Shown here one piece after another: positions 1 to 5,843 of a stretch of DNA of 5,843 nt (its first letter is position 1; every line of letters begins with the position of its first letter). A model generated the notes under the pieces. The model saw only the letters and a program-made list of their open reading frames with translations. It ran no database searches and had not been told where the DNA came from. The DNA comes from Bacteroidales bacterium UBA5206 (lineage in GTDB: Bacteria > Bacteroidota > Bacteroidia > Bacteroidales > Tenuifilaceae). The stretch is from assembly GCA_002412705.1 (NCBI GenBank), contig DHVO01000105.1, forward strand, positions 1-5,843. The letters run 5' to 3'. The position numbers and the translations under genes are program-made.

Positions 1-398
1 CCTGCCTTTCCATCTTTAAATTGGAAGAATAGGTGATAGGCTCCCGTTTTTTGGCAGTTAAAGTCTATAGAGGGGTAATCCTTGCCAGTAGCAATAACGT
101 GTGTAGTAGCTAGTAAGCGATTGTTGTCGAATAGCTGCAGCACAACTTTTCCCTCAAAGTCTTTAGAGTTGCAAACAGAGAAACGGTACTTAATGTCCTT
201 CTTTAGAATAACAGAAAAACGCTGAGTTGGAGGAGGATCTCCTGCATCTAACCTAATTTTAAAATCTTTTAGGTAGGTAGCTTCCTTTGCTATCATTCCG
301 CAGATTTCAATAAGCTCGTCTTCGGTTTGAGCAAATGCCTTTCCTGTAAAGTTTACTAGGAAAAAGGATGTTAGAAGTATTAGAATAGTATTTCTCAT
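1..398 (-). CDS. Small secreted protein of unknown function, 3' end outside window
   Basis: An open frame starts at ATG 398-396 and runs off the left edge without a stop, giving 132 complete residues. The N-terminus is a clear Sec signal peptide: a short MRN n-region, a hydrophobic core at about residues 4-17, and a TGKAFA c-region with likely cleavage after Ala23, so the mature protein starts at Gln24 and is exported to the periplasm or beyond. There is no lipobox. The mature part has a helical start (to about residue 50) and then alternating hydrophobic strands with Cys33, Cys76 and Cys115; this suggests a small beta-sandwich and a possible disulfide. The frame reads on in an FFQFKDGKAG-like stretch at the edge. 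From memory, similar short Bacteroidota secreted proteins end about ten residues after such a stretch, but that is unverified. It starts 16 bases after the lipoprotein stop, so it is probably co-transcribed. No function is assigned. Confidence 0.8.
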   Translation of the reverse strand, partial: MRNTILILLTSFFLVNFTGKAFAQTEDELIEICGMIAKEATYLKDFKIRLDAGDPPPTQRFSVILKKDIKYRFSVCNSKDFEGKVVLQLFDNNRLLATTHVIATGKDYPSIDFNCQKTGAYHLFFQFKDGKA

Positions 399-414
399 AA
401 CCGCAATAATTTCT

Positions 415-1329
415 CTAGTTAGCGCCCTTAATAATTCGATTTCTCACGTTCTGAACCTTTGCTACAATCTGTTTTAACAGTTCGTCCGACATGTGAATAG
501 TTTGCACATCGTTTTGTTGGAACGTTAAAACGCCATCCTTTTCAATTGGAACTGTTTCTCCAACCTCAATGGTAATTTTAACCTGATCGTAAAGAACTTT
601 AATCTCTTCTAGATCCGCAATTAACGCTTTAATGTTTGGATCCGCCTTGTAGTTGTTCAGTAGTAGCAATAGGGTTGAAATAATTACCTTTTGCTCCCCA
701 ATTGTTTCATTTATTTTTTCATTATACACATCTTGTGCCACTCTTGTAGAAAGGTACAATCCTTCTATCCAAACTCCAGCAACAATAACTGAGCTAAGGC
801 TGGATCTGTTTGTCTCTCTGAGGTATGTGTCGATGCGATTAAAACTTTGTTGAGAAATAAAAACTAGTGAGTCTAGGTTCTCGTTGTTGGTAGCAAGTCT
901 TTTAAGTGTAGAGAAGTCGAAAAACTGTCCAACCTGAATACCATCGGCCAACGATTTTATGGTTGATATGTAGTCCACAACCATCGATGTTTTCTCGTAC
1001 ATGTTAAGATAACCTAGGTCGGCTCCGTAAATGCCCAGTCCTAATGCTTTCCTAAAGTTTGTGTTAAATTGATCGGAATACCTGGTTTCAGCCAAGTAAT
1101 CCTTGTTGAAAGGTATTTTAAGGCTTTTAATTATAGCAGCGGTCTCTATTGTTGATGATATGTTCTGAACCATATCGTCAACAACATCTGCCGAAACGGC
1201 AAGGGGTTGCTCGTCTGTTAGTAGTGATTCGGGAATGTCAAATTCATCACTTGTATTGTCCGATTCAAAGAATCGACAAGAAGTAAATAGCAATAGAAAC
1301 GCTAGTGTAATGGCAATGTTTCTGCTCAT
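415..1329 (-). CDS. Helical lipoprotein of unknown function
   Basis: This 304-residue frame begins at ATG 1329-1327. The frame is open four codons further to a TTG at 1341-1339, but the ATG puts the signal peptide in its normal place and is preferred. Residues 1-18 form a type II signal: charged MSRN, a hydrophobic stretch, then the lipobox LFTSC with the lipidated residue at Cys18. Phe at -3 is less usual but tolerated. Residues 22-40 are acidic and probably a flexible tether. The rest (about 45-255) reads as mostly helical, with no further membrane segment; a GIYGADLGY patch lies at residues 99-107. A short strand-rich piece at about 250-280 and a basic C-terminal helix follow. I do not recognise a named family. 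Its place 61 bases after the ABC transporter suggests an envelope partner of that transporter, for example bound to its large external loop; this is inference. Which membrane and which face it sits on are unknown. Confidence 0.85.
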   Translation of the reverse strand: MSRNIAITLAFLLLFTSCRFFESDNTSDEFDIPESLLTDEQPLAVSADVVDDMVQNISSTIETAAIIKSLKIPFNKDYLAETRYSDQFNTNFRKALGLGIYGADLGYLNMYEKTSMVVDYISTIKSLADGIQVGQFFDFSTLKRLATNNENLDSLVFISQQSFNRIDTYLRETNRSSLSSVIVAGVWIEGLYLSTRVAQDVYNEKINETIGEQKVIISTLLLLLNNYKADPNIKALIADLEEIKVLYDQVKITIEVGETVPIEKDGVLTFQQNDVQTIHMSDELLKQIVAKVQNVRNRIIKGAN

Positions 1330-1352
1330 AACGCAGCCCAATATTTATAGGT

Positions 1353-1376
1353 TTTACTTAATCCTTACCAAGTAAA
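1353..1376. repeat. 7-bp inverted repeat in the gap before the lipoprotein gene
   Basis: The arms tttactt (1353-1359) and aagtaaa (1370-1376) are perfect reverse complements separated by 10 bases. The stem is AT-rich with no T-run after it on the minus strand, so it is a poor intrinsic terminator. It overlaps the candidate -7 box and could be an operator, but an inverted repeat of this size can occur by chance in AT-rich DNA. Confidence 0.3.
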
Positions 1377-1380
1377 GATA
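1373..1380 (-). promoter_or_regulatory. Candidate Bacteroidota -7 promoter box before the lipoprotein gene
   Basis: On the minus strand this reads TATCTTTA, close to the Bacteroidota -7 consensus TAnnTTTG, with the final G replaced by A. It lies 43 bases before the lipoprotein ATG, a plausible leader length. I found no convincing TTTG-type -33 element at the right distance, which would lie inside the end of the transporter gene. It may be a weak internal promoter that lets the two envelope genes be expressed separately, or chance. Confidence 0.25.
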
Positions 1381-1390
1381 GGAAAAATAT

Positions 1391-4300
1391 TTATTTTGAT
1401 GCGGTAGGCACTTTAATTTTGGCAAATAGATCTAATAACCTCTTGAGTAGCTCAAAGTACAGTGTAACGTACAATGTAATGGTCATTATCCATATAATCA
1501 GAACGTTGAACCAGAATGTGTCGTAATAGTTACCTACAAAGTGCTTTCTAGGAGCAAGAAAATGAGATCTAAAATCAAGTGCATGGTTAGGAATTGGATC
1601 CCTGTAAATTGGATCGTATTGCTGCACAAGCTCATCCTTGTACTGTAGAATCTTGTTCTTCTCAAAGGTTTTAAGAACCAAATCGGCAACCGATTCGTTA
1701 TGGTAGGCCCTTTTCTTTGCTTCGTAAAGCTCTGCGTTTGTGCTTACAAGGTAGTTTATAATTCTATCCTTTTTCTGATTGGCAGAGCCAAATATGGCAT
1801 TATAGTGCTTATTAAGATCGTTCAAGTAGTCTAGCGTTGCAAATCCCGCTTCCTCATTAAAATCGGCAACGGTAAGGGCATTTAAGTAGTTGTAGGGAAT
1901 GGCTGGAGCCATATAGTTTGTTTCGGTAAACAGAGCCTTGCTTAGTACAGCAAGATTATCGGCCAGCAGGGCCATAGCCTTTGGATCGTCCTTTTTGTCT
2001 ACTAGCGATATGCTTTGCTCTGCTCTTTTGGTTAGCTCGGGGATGTAGTAAACCGTTTTATAGTTGGCATTGCGCTCAACTTTCTCTATGTCGTAGAAGT
2101 TCTTCTGAAAATCGTTGTCTTTAAACTGATGCACAATTAGCGCCTCGTATCCCCACTTGGTTACCATAAACTCAGCAATAAGGGGAACCTTGCTAATGCT
2201 TCCAACGCTACGGTTTAGCTTGTCGAAGCTAAACATGGCTCCAGAAAGAACCATCATCGGAATCATTATAAGGGGAATTACTATGTAAATAGTTACGGCC
2301 GAGTTAAAGGTTGCAGATATGTTTAGACCAAGCATGTTGGCAAATATCGCGGTGGAGAAAAGCACCAACCAGTACTCAAAGTACATCCCTTTTATTGCCA
2401 AAATGGAGTTGGCGATAAGAACAAACGAAATTGTTTGAATGGCCGATATGGTGAGCAGTATAGATATTTTTGAGAAGAGGTAACTTGTGCGACTCAGGTT
2501 AAGGAACGACTCCCTTTTTAGTATCTTCCTGTCTCTAAAAATCTCTTCGGCACTAACGGTTAACCCAATAAATAGGGCTACAATTAGCGACATGAAAATG
2601 TAAATGGGGATATTCTCGTTTTCCCTAAAAATGTAAACACTAGAGTTAGGGTCGGCAATATACCTAATTACGTAGGCTAGAATGAATGCCAGTATTGGTG
2701 TTTCAAGGAGGTTAAGGGCGATGTACTGGCTGTTGCTTATTTTAGACAGGAAGTCTCTGGTTGTATATATAAGAAACTGCTTGAACCGGGAGGGTATATC
2801 AAGCGATTTTGGAGGCTTAACATCCTCCGTTGCCACTTTCTTTATTTTGATATTCTCATTAAAGTACTCGCCCCATTTTGGTGGCGAAACTTTTCGCGTG
2901 GGTGTGTACTGCCCAAACTCATCAACTACCTTGGCTTCAATGATGTTGAATATAAGCTCTGGGTTTACGTTACCGCAGGTGGGACACTCGCCAACATCGC
3001 TGTTAATCTGCATGTCGAGGCGCTTAAAGTACATAACCGCTTCAACAGGGTTGCCGTAGTAAATCATGTACCCGCCAGTATCCAGAATCATCATATTATC
3101 GAACATCTTGTATATGTCTGATGATGGCTGGTGGATTACAACGAATATTAATTTCCCTTTTTGTGTGAGCTCACGCAAAAGGTCCATAACGTTTTCTGAG
3201 TCCCTAGATGAGAGGCCCGAAGTGGGTTCATCTACAAAAAGAATGGACGGTTCTCGAATAAGTTCAAGGGCTATGTTTAGCCTTTTGCGCTGGCCTCCCG
3301 ATATCATTTTGTTAAGAGGAGAACCAACCTTTAGGTCTTTGCGTTCAAAAAGTCCAAGGTTGCTCAGCGTTTTATGTACAAGCTGGGTTAGCTCCTCTTC
3401 CGATTTATCCTTAAAGCAAAGCTTTGCGTTATAGTAAAGGTTCTCAAAAACGGTAAGTTCCTCAATGAGAAGGTCATCTTGAGGAATAACCCCAATAACA
3501 CCTTCCAGTTGATCTTTCTCGGAATGGAGGTCTATACCATTTATCAGCACTTTGCCGCTTGTGGGGCTTTCTATGCCTGCCAGAACGTTTAGCAATGTGG
3601 TTTTTCCAGCTCCACTGGCACCCATAATTCCAATGAGTTTGCCATGGCCTTCGGAGAAAGTGATGTCTCTAAGTCCTATGCCGCCTGTTTTAAAGGTAAA
3701 GCCAACGTTTTCAACTTGGTATGATATTCTGGTTGCGTTGGTATCGGCAAGGTAGTGAGAGACTACATCGGTATAGTATATTGGTTTGCCCTTAGGCAGC
3801 TTAATGGAGCTGCCATTGGCAAACAGGTAAATTCGTTTGTTGTTTATTGGTAGCCCATTAAGGAAAACATCCTCGTTTCCTACATAGCGAAGGAAGTAGA
3901 GATCGACGCTTTTTATTTGAAGGATGTAGATGTAGCCATCTAGCGCTTCGGTTGGAATATGCTTGCAGTTCTCGCCTTTTTCGGGCTTATCATGGATTGC
4001 GAGAATGCTTGCATAGTCAAGCGTTTTGGGGTCGTTGTTAATAACAAAAGTTTCAATGTCGGTAAACTCCTCTTTGGAGAGTTTGAAAACTTCTGCTACC
4101 GTATTGATAATGGCCATACGCTGATCGGTAAATTTCCGATCAGCATTTACCAGTTCAAAAAGGCGAACAAGAACAACAACCTTTTGCTTCTGGGTAAGGG
4201 TCTTGTTAATCTTCTTGCAAATACCAAGAATCCTTACCGAGTCTTTAACCGAAGTAAGCTTGCGCTTTTTTGGCTTACCGTCAGCCTCCTCCTCTTCGTC

Positions 4301-4480
4301 TTTGTCGTTAAGCCCTGCATGCTCGTCAAAAAGCGTGATGTATTCCTTAACGGCCTCATCGTTTAGCTGTTGAGTGAGGAAGTTAACAACGTAATCGCGT
4401 TCGTTAGATTCAACACCTTCGTCTTGCTTTGCAATAATTGCAAATAGCTGCATTAACGCTTTCAGAATCTCTTCACTCAT
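1391..4480 (-). CDS. ABCG/White-type ABC half transporter with N-terminal TerB-like and FHA-like regions
   Basis: This 1029-residue inner-membrane protein starts at ATG 4480 and ends in TAA. Residues 1-145 look TerB-like: an AKQDEGVESNER motif at 17-28 and an NADRKFTDQR motif at 112-121, split by a charged linker (59-75). Residues about 178-245 resemble a degenerate FHA beta-sandwich (VFLNGLPI, then SSIKLPKG). The ATPase domain spans about 253-480: Walker A GASGAGKT at 287-294, Q-loop Gln334, signature ISGGQRKR at 393-400, Walker B ILFVDE at 413-418, H-loop His450 in IHQPSS. All catalytic residues are present. The IHQPSS form and the EEIFRDRKILKRE coupling segment (645-657) are ABCG hallmarks. 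A CPTC knuckle sits at 499-502. Six membrane segments fall at about 587-609, 626-645, 671-694, 703-725, 730-750 and 988-1010, with a hydrophilic loop of about 237 residues between the fifth and sixth, predicted outside the membrane. With one ATPase and one membrane domain it should work as a dimer. The ABCG layout hints at export of a lipid-like or hydrophobic compound, but the substrate is unknown. Confidence 0.93.
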   Translation of the reverse strand: MSEEILKALMQLFAIIAKQDEGVESNERDYVVNFLTQQLNDEAVKEYITLFDEHAGLNDKDEEEEADGKPKKRKLTSVKDSVRILGICKKINKTLTQKQKVVVLVRLFELVNADRKFTDQRMAIINTVAEVFKLSKEEFTDIETFVINNDPKTLDYASILAIHDKPEKGENCKHIPTEALDGYIYILQIKSVDLYFLRYVGNEDVFLNGLPINNKRIYLFANGSSIKLPKGKPIYYTDVVSHYLADTNATRISYQVENVGFTFKTGGIGLRDITFSEGHGKLIGIMGASGAGKTTLLNVLAGIESPTSGKVLINGIDLHSEKDQLEGVIGVIPQDDLLIEELTVFENLYYNAKLCFKDKSEEELTQLVHKTLSNLGLFERKDLKVGSPLNKMISGGQRKRLNIALELIREPSILFVDEPTSGLSSRDSENVMDLLRELTQKGKLIFVVIHQPSSDIYKMFDNMMILDTGGYMIYYGNPVEAVMYFKRLDMQINSDVGECPTCGNVNPELIFNIIEAKVVDEFGQYTPTRKVSPPKWGEYFNENIKIKKVATEDVKPPKSLDIPSRFKQFLIYTTRDFLSKISNSQYIALNLLETPILAFILAYVIRYIADPNSSVYIFRENENIPIYIFMSLIVALFIGLTVSAEEIFRDRKILKRESFLNLSRTSYLFSKISILLTISAIQTISFVLIANSILAIKGMYFEYWLVLFSTAIFANMLGLNISATFNSAVTIYIVIPLIMIPMMVLSGAMFSFDKLNRSVGSISKVPLIAEFMVTKWGYEALIVHQFKDNDFQKNFYDIEKVERNANYKTVYYIPELTKRAEQSISLVDKKDDPKAMALLADNLAVLSKALFTETNYMAPAIPYNYLNALTVADFNEEAGFATLDYLNDLNKHYNAIFGSANQKKDRIINYLVSTNAELYEAKKRAYHNESVADLVLKTFEKNKILQYKDELVQQYDPIYRDPIPNHALDFRSHFLAPRKHFVGNYYDTFWFNVLIIWIMTITLYVTLYFELLKRLLDLFAKIKVPTASK

Positions 4481-4522
4481 TTTCTATGCAGGGTTGTGTT
4501 TGCCTAAAGGGTACTAGTGCTG

Positions 4523-4906
4523 TTAGTTAAGTGTGTATCCAATTTGCTCAAAGGGCACGTCAACTATGTCGGCATACTCTTCGCCTGCCTCTTGCATGTC
4601 CTCGTCATCTTCGGGGTAGAACCACTTAACAACAACGTCTTTGCCATCTTCGTGCATTTGTTCAAGCTTCATAAGGATGTCGAGCAGCAGCTTAGAGCTA
4701 GCGGTATTAAAGTACACCAGCTTAAAGTTGAATGCAGTTTTGGCATTCGGGCTGCCAGCGTACTCATCGAGCCAATTTAGAATCGGATCGTAAAAGGCAG
4801 TAACATCCTCGGGGAGCGAGCGGCCTGAGATTTCAAAAATGTCATTTTCAGCGTCAAGAATAACCGTTGGGGTGTCGTCGGTTCCCATTATTTTTATGGT
4901 TTCCAT
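4523..4906 (-). CDS. SiaC-family (DUF1987) regulatory phosphoprotein
   Basis: A 127-residue soluble protein, close to the usual family length. Family features visible are the N-terminal strand region ending in FEISGRSLPEDV (residues 24-35), a helix with FYDPILNWLDEYA (38-50), the core LVYFNTASSKLLLDIL (63-78), and an acidic C-terminal half with VVVKWFYPEDDEDMQEAGEEYA (91-112, a central strand and helix). In P. aeruginosa SiaC the regulated phosphosite is Thr68; here the Thr of the FNTASS motif is also residue 68, with Ser70 and Ser71 beside it. The fold resembles STAS-type anti-sigma antagonists. Known role of the family: the unphosphorylated form binds and activates an output protein, and phosphorylation by SiaB releases it. 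It starts 13 bases after the SiaB-like gene and ends 42 bases before the transporter gene, so the transporter is the nearest candidate output. Only the family is certain, not the partner. Confidence 0.92.
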   Translation of the reverse strand: METIKIMGTDDTPTVILDAENDIFEISGRSLPEDVTAFYDPILNWLDEYAGSPNAKTAFNFKLVYFNTASSKLLLDILMKLEQMHEDGKDVVVKWFYPEDDEDMQEAGEEYADIVDVPFEQIGYTLN

Positions 4907-4919
4907 ATCGAGATGTGTT

Positions 4920-5495
4920 TTATCCGTTTCTAGAAATGGTTGATGTTAAAATAAAAAAGTGAGTTTCCTCATCAATAGGAAGGAAGTGGTACTCCAACTT
5001 TCTTCCAGTTTTGCGTGCGATGTCAATAAAGCCAAGCCCTGCACCTCCCTTTTCGGAGAGCCTTCCTTCGCGCATCTGGGTTTTGTAGAGCTGTTTTAGC
5101 CCTTCCTTATCCAGCTGGTTGATGTTGTCGAGAATCCTCGAGAGCTCATCAATCTTTGAGTTTTCGATAACGTTACCTGTTGTAACGTGGTAATCATCCT
5201 CGCCTTTGCTTACCATGAATATGCCGCGTCCAGCAAAAAGGAAATCGTCTGACCCAAAGCTATCAGCATGCTTACTGATGTTTTGGAGGCACTCTACCAT
5301 TACATGGAATACCTTTTTTTGTACAGAGTTGGATTCCTCCTCTTTGGCCATATTCGACTCGGTGAGTGAAGTAAAGGCCTTGGTGATTTGGTGCGTGATT
5401 TCTCCCTCGTAAACAAGGGTTATTTCATGAGCTTTCATCGACTTGTAAAAGTCGTAAACGAACTCAAGAAATCCTCTGACATTTTTCTTATCCAT
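4920..5495 (-). CDS. SiaB-family protein kinase (DUF6272, GHKL-like)
   Basis: A 191-residue soluble cytoplasmic protein starting at ATG 5495. The kinase signs are an N-box helix, VMVECLQNISKHA at residues 65-77, with Glu68 and Asn72 as the likely Mg-ATP residues, and a glycine-rich ATP-lid/G-box GGAGLGFIDIARKTG at 150-164. This places it with the HATPase_c/RsbW-like Ser/Thr kinases, in the SiaB form. There is no sensor or membrane domain and no His phospho-acceptor domain, so it is not a two-component histidine kinase. In the P. aeruginosa model SiaB phosphorylates SiaC on Thr; the adjacent SiaC-like protein is the expected substrate. The gene lies 39 bases after the phosphatase stop and 13 before the SiaC-like gene, an arrangement matching siaA-siaB-siaC. 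An anti-sigma-factor kinase is the main alternative, but no sigma factor gene is present here. Confidence 0.9.
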   Translation of the reverse strand: MDKKNVRGFLEFVYDFYKSMKAHEITLVYEGEITHQITKAFTSLTESNMAKEEESNSVQKKVFHVMVECLQNISKHADSFGSDDFLFAGRGIFMVSKGEDDYHVTTGNVIENSKIDELSRILDNINQLDKEGLKQLYKTQMREGRLSEKGGAGLGFIDIARKTGRKLEYHFLPIDEETHFFILTSTISRNG

Positions 5496-5503
5496 AGCCC
5501 GTA

Positions 5504-5517
5504 AAATTATATAATTT
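5504..5517. repeat. 14-bp perfect AT palindrome between phosphatase and kinase genes
   Basis: The bases aaattatataattt read the same on both strands. They sit 8 bases upstream of the kinase start codon in a 39-base gap. The sequence has no GC content and no T-run suited to termination, and the promoter-like bases around it lack correct spacing. It could be a binding site or simply AT-rich spacer. Confidence 0.2.
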
Positions 5518-5534
5518 GCAAGTAATAATCAATT

Positions 5535-5843
5535 CTAGAATTCAATCCCAATTAGCAATACATCGTCAACTTGTTTGTTGTCGCCCATATGCGCTTCAAA
5601 GTCATTAGAGAACAAATCTGAGTACTGTGGCATAGAGTATTGCTGGTTTGCCATTATCAGTTCCCTTATGCGGCTTGGACTGTACTTCTTCTTGTCTTCG
5701 CCCCCCACTTGGTCGGGTAGGCCATCGGAAAAGAAGAATATCTTATCGCCTGGCATAATCTCTAGTACATGGTTTGTGAAGTCAACCTCTCCTTTTTTAG
5801 GATGAGGAATACCTCCAATTGCTTTCCTGTCGCCCTTATACTC
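5535..5843 (-). CDS. PP2C/SpoIIE-type Ser/Thr phosphatase, C-terminal part only
   Basis: The frame is open from the right edge to TAG at 5537-5535 and gives the last 102 residues; the start lies outside the window, so the in-frame Met at 5756 is internal. Recognisable SpoIIE/PP2C-type elements are YKGDRKAIGG (residues 2-11), the core strand and metal-site motif IFFFSDGLPDQVGG (35-48, Asp40 the likely metal ligand), and the C-terminal QVDDVLLIGIEF (91-102) with the conserved Asp93-Asp94 pair that ends the catalytic domain. The metal-binding residues expected in this part are present, so the enzyme looks active. Sensor or membrane domains, which this family usually carries at the N-terminus, cannot be seen. 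By position and partner genes it corresponds to SiaA, the phosphatase that dephosphorylates SiaC and feeds the signal in. Whether it has a membrane sensor like SiaA is unknown. Confidence 0.88.
   Translation of the reverse strand, partial: EYKGDRKAIGGIPHPKKGEVDFTNHVLEIMPGDKIFFFSDGLPDQVGGEDKKKYSPSRIRELIMANQQYSMPQYSDLFSNDFEAHMGDNKQVDDVLLIGIEF

Larger units (their letters stand above)
1..5843 (-). other. Probable six-gene operon: phospho-switch, transporter, envelope proteins
   Basis: All six genes point the same way with gaps of 39, 13, 42, 61 and 16 bases and no strong terminator between them. The order is phosphatase, kinase, phosphoprotein, transporter, lipoprotein, secreted protein. Both ends lie outside the window, so the main promoter and the true operon limits are not visible. 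Co-transcription is inferred from spacing only; a weak internal promoter before the lipoprotein gene is possible. Confidence 0.65.

Noticed and set aside
653..853. Plus-strand 66-residue open frame
   Set aside because: It is antisense to the middle of the lipoprotein gene and has no recognisable feature.
1330..1341. TTG start four codons upstream for the lipoprotein
   Set aside because: The extra residues place a Gly-Cys-Val before the charged n-region, and a normal ATG with correct signal-peptide layout follows at 1329.
2682..4366. Plus-strand open frames at 2682-3059, 3066-3434, 3552-3755 and 3959-4366
   Set aside because: They lie wholly inside the transporter gene on the opposite strand. 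Their translations show no domain or signal pattern, while the minus-strand frame has complete ABC motifs throughout.
4481..4522. Possible terminator between the SiaC-like gene and the transporter
   Set aside because: Only a 6-base actagt palindrome and an imperfect cctaaagg match are present; there is no stable stem followed by a T-run on the minus strand.
4920..5495. Histidine kinase or RsbW anti-sigma factor reading of the GHKL protein
   Set aside because: No phospho-acceptor His domain or sensor is present, and no sigma factor or response regulator is nearby; the adjacent SiaC-family gene fits SiaB better.
5535..5756. A separate 73-residue protein starting at Met 5756
   Set aside because: The frame stays open to the right edge and the upstream residues (YKGDRKAIGG) belong to the same phosphatase domain, so this Met is internal.
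4517..5805. Plus-strand open frames at 4517-4780, 5206-5412 and 5575-5805
   Set aside because: They are antisense shadows of the SiaC-like, SiaB-like and phosphatase genes, which have clear family motifs on the minus strand.

Overview
The window looks like a chromosomal piece of a Bacteroidota genome, most likely from the Bacteroidales/Marinilabiliales side. The pointers are a moderately AT-rich composition, no Shine-Dalgarno-like sequence in front of any start codon, a possible Bacteroidota-type -7 box, a lipoprotein and an AxA-type secreted protein of Bacteroidota style, and a SpoIIE-type phosphatase whose C-terminus reads like Bacteroidota signalling phosphatases. This assignment rests on protein and signal style, not on a marker gene.

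All six genes lie on the minus strand, so transcription runs from high to low coordinates. In that order they are: (1) the C-terminal end of a PP2C/SpoIIE-type Ser/Thr phosphatase, cut by the right edge (5843-5535); (2) a SiaB-family GHKL-type protein kinase (5495-4920); (3) a SiaC-family (DUF1987) phosphoprotein (4906-4523); (4) a 1029-residue ABCG/White-type half transporter with an N-terminal TerB-like and FHA-like extension (4480-1391); (5) a helical lipoprotein (1329-415); (6) a small secreted protein cut by the left edge (398-1). The gaps are 39, 13, 42, 61 and 16 bases. No convincing terminator was seen in any of them, so the six genes could be one operon. A weak promoter/operator candidate lies in the 61-base gap before the lipoprotein.

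The first three genes have the same order and family types as siaA-siaB-siaC of Pseudomonas aeruginosa. There the SiaB kinase and SiaA phosphatase set the phosphorylation of SiaC Thr68, and SiaC controls the diguanylate cyclase SiaD. Here the position of siaD is taken by an ABC transporter that carries its own cytoplasmic regulatory extension, followed by two envelope proteins. The working hypothesis is a phospho-switch that gates an ABCG-type envelope transporter. This is inference from gene order and family knowledge; nothing in the sequence proves the physical link. The transporter's substrate cannot be read from the sequence.

No RNA genes, mobile elements, CRISPR arrays or non-coding stretches over 300 bases were found; the window is almost entirely coding.
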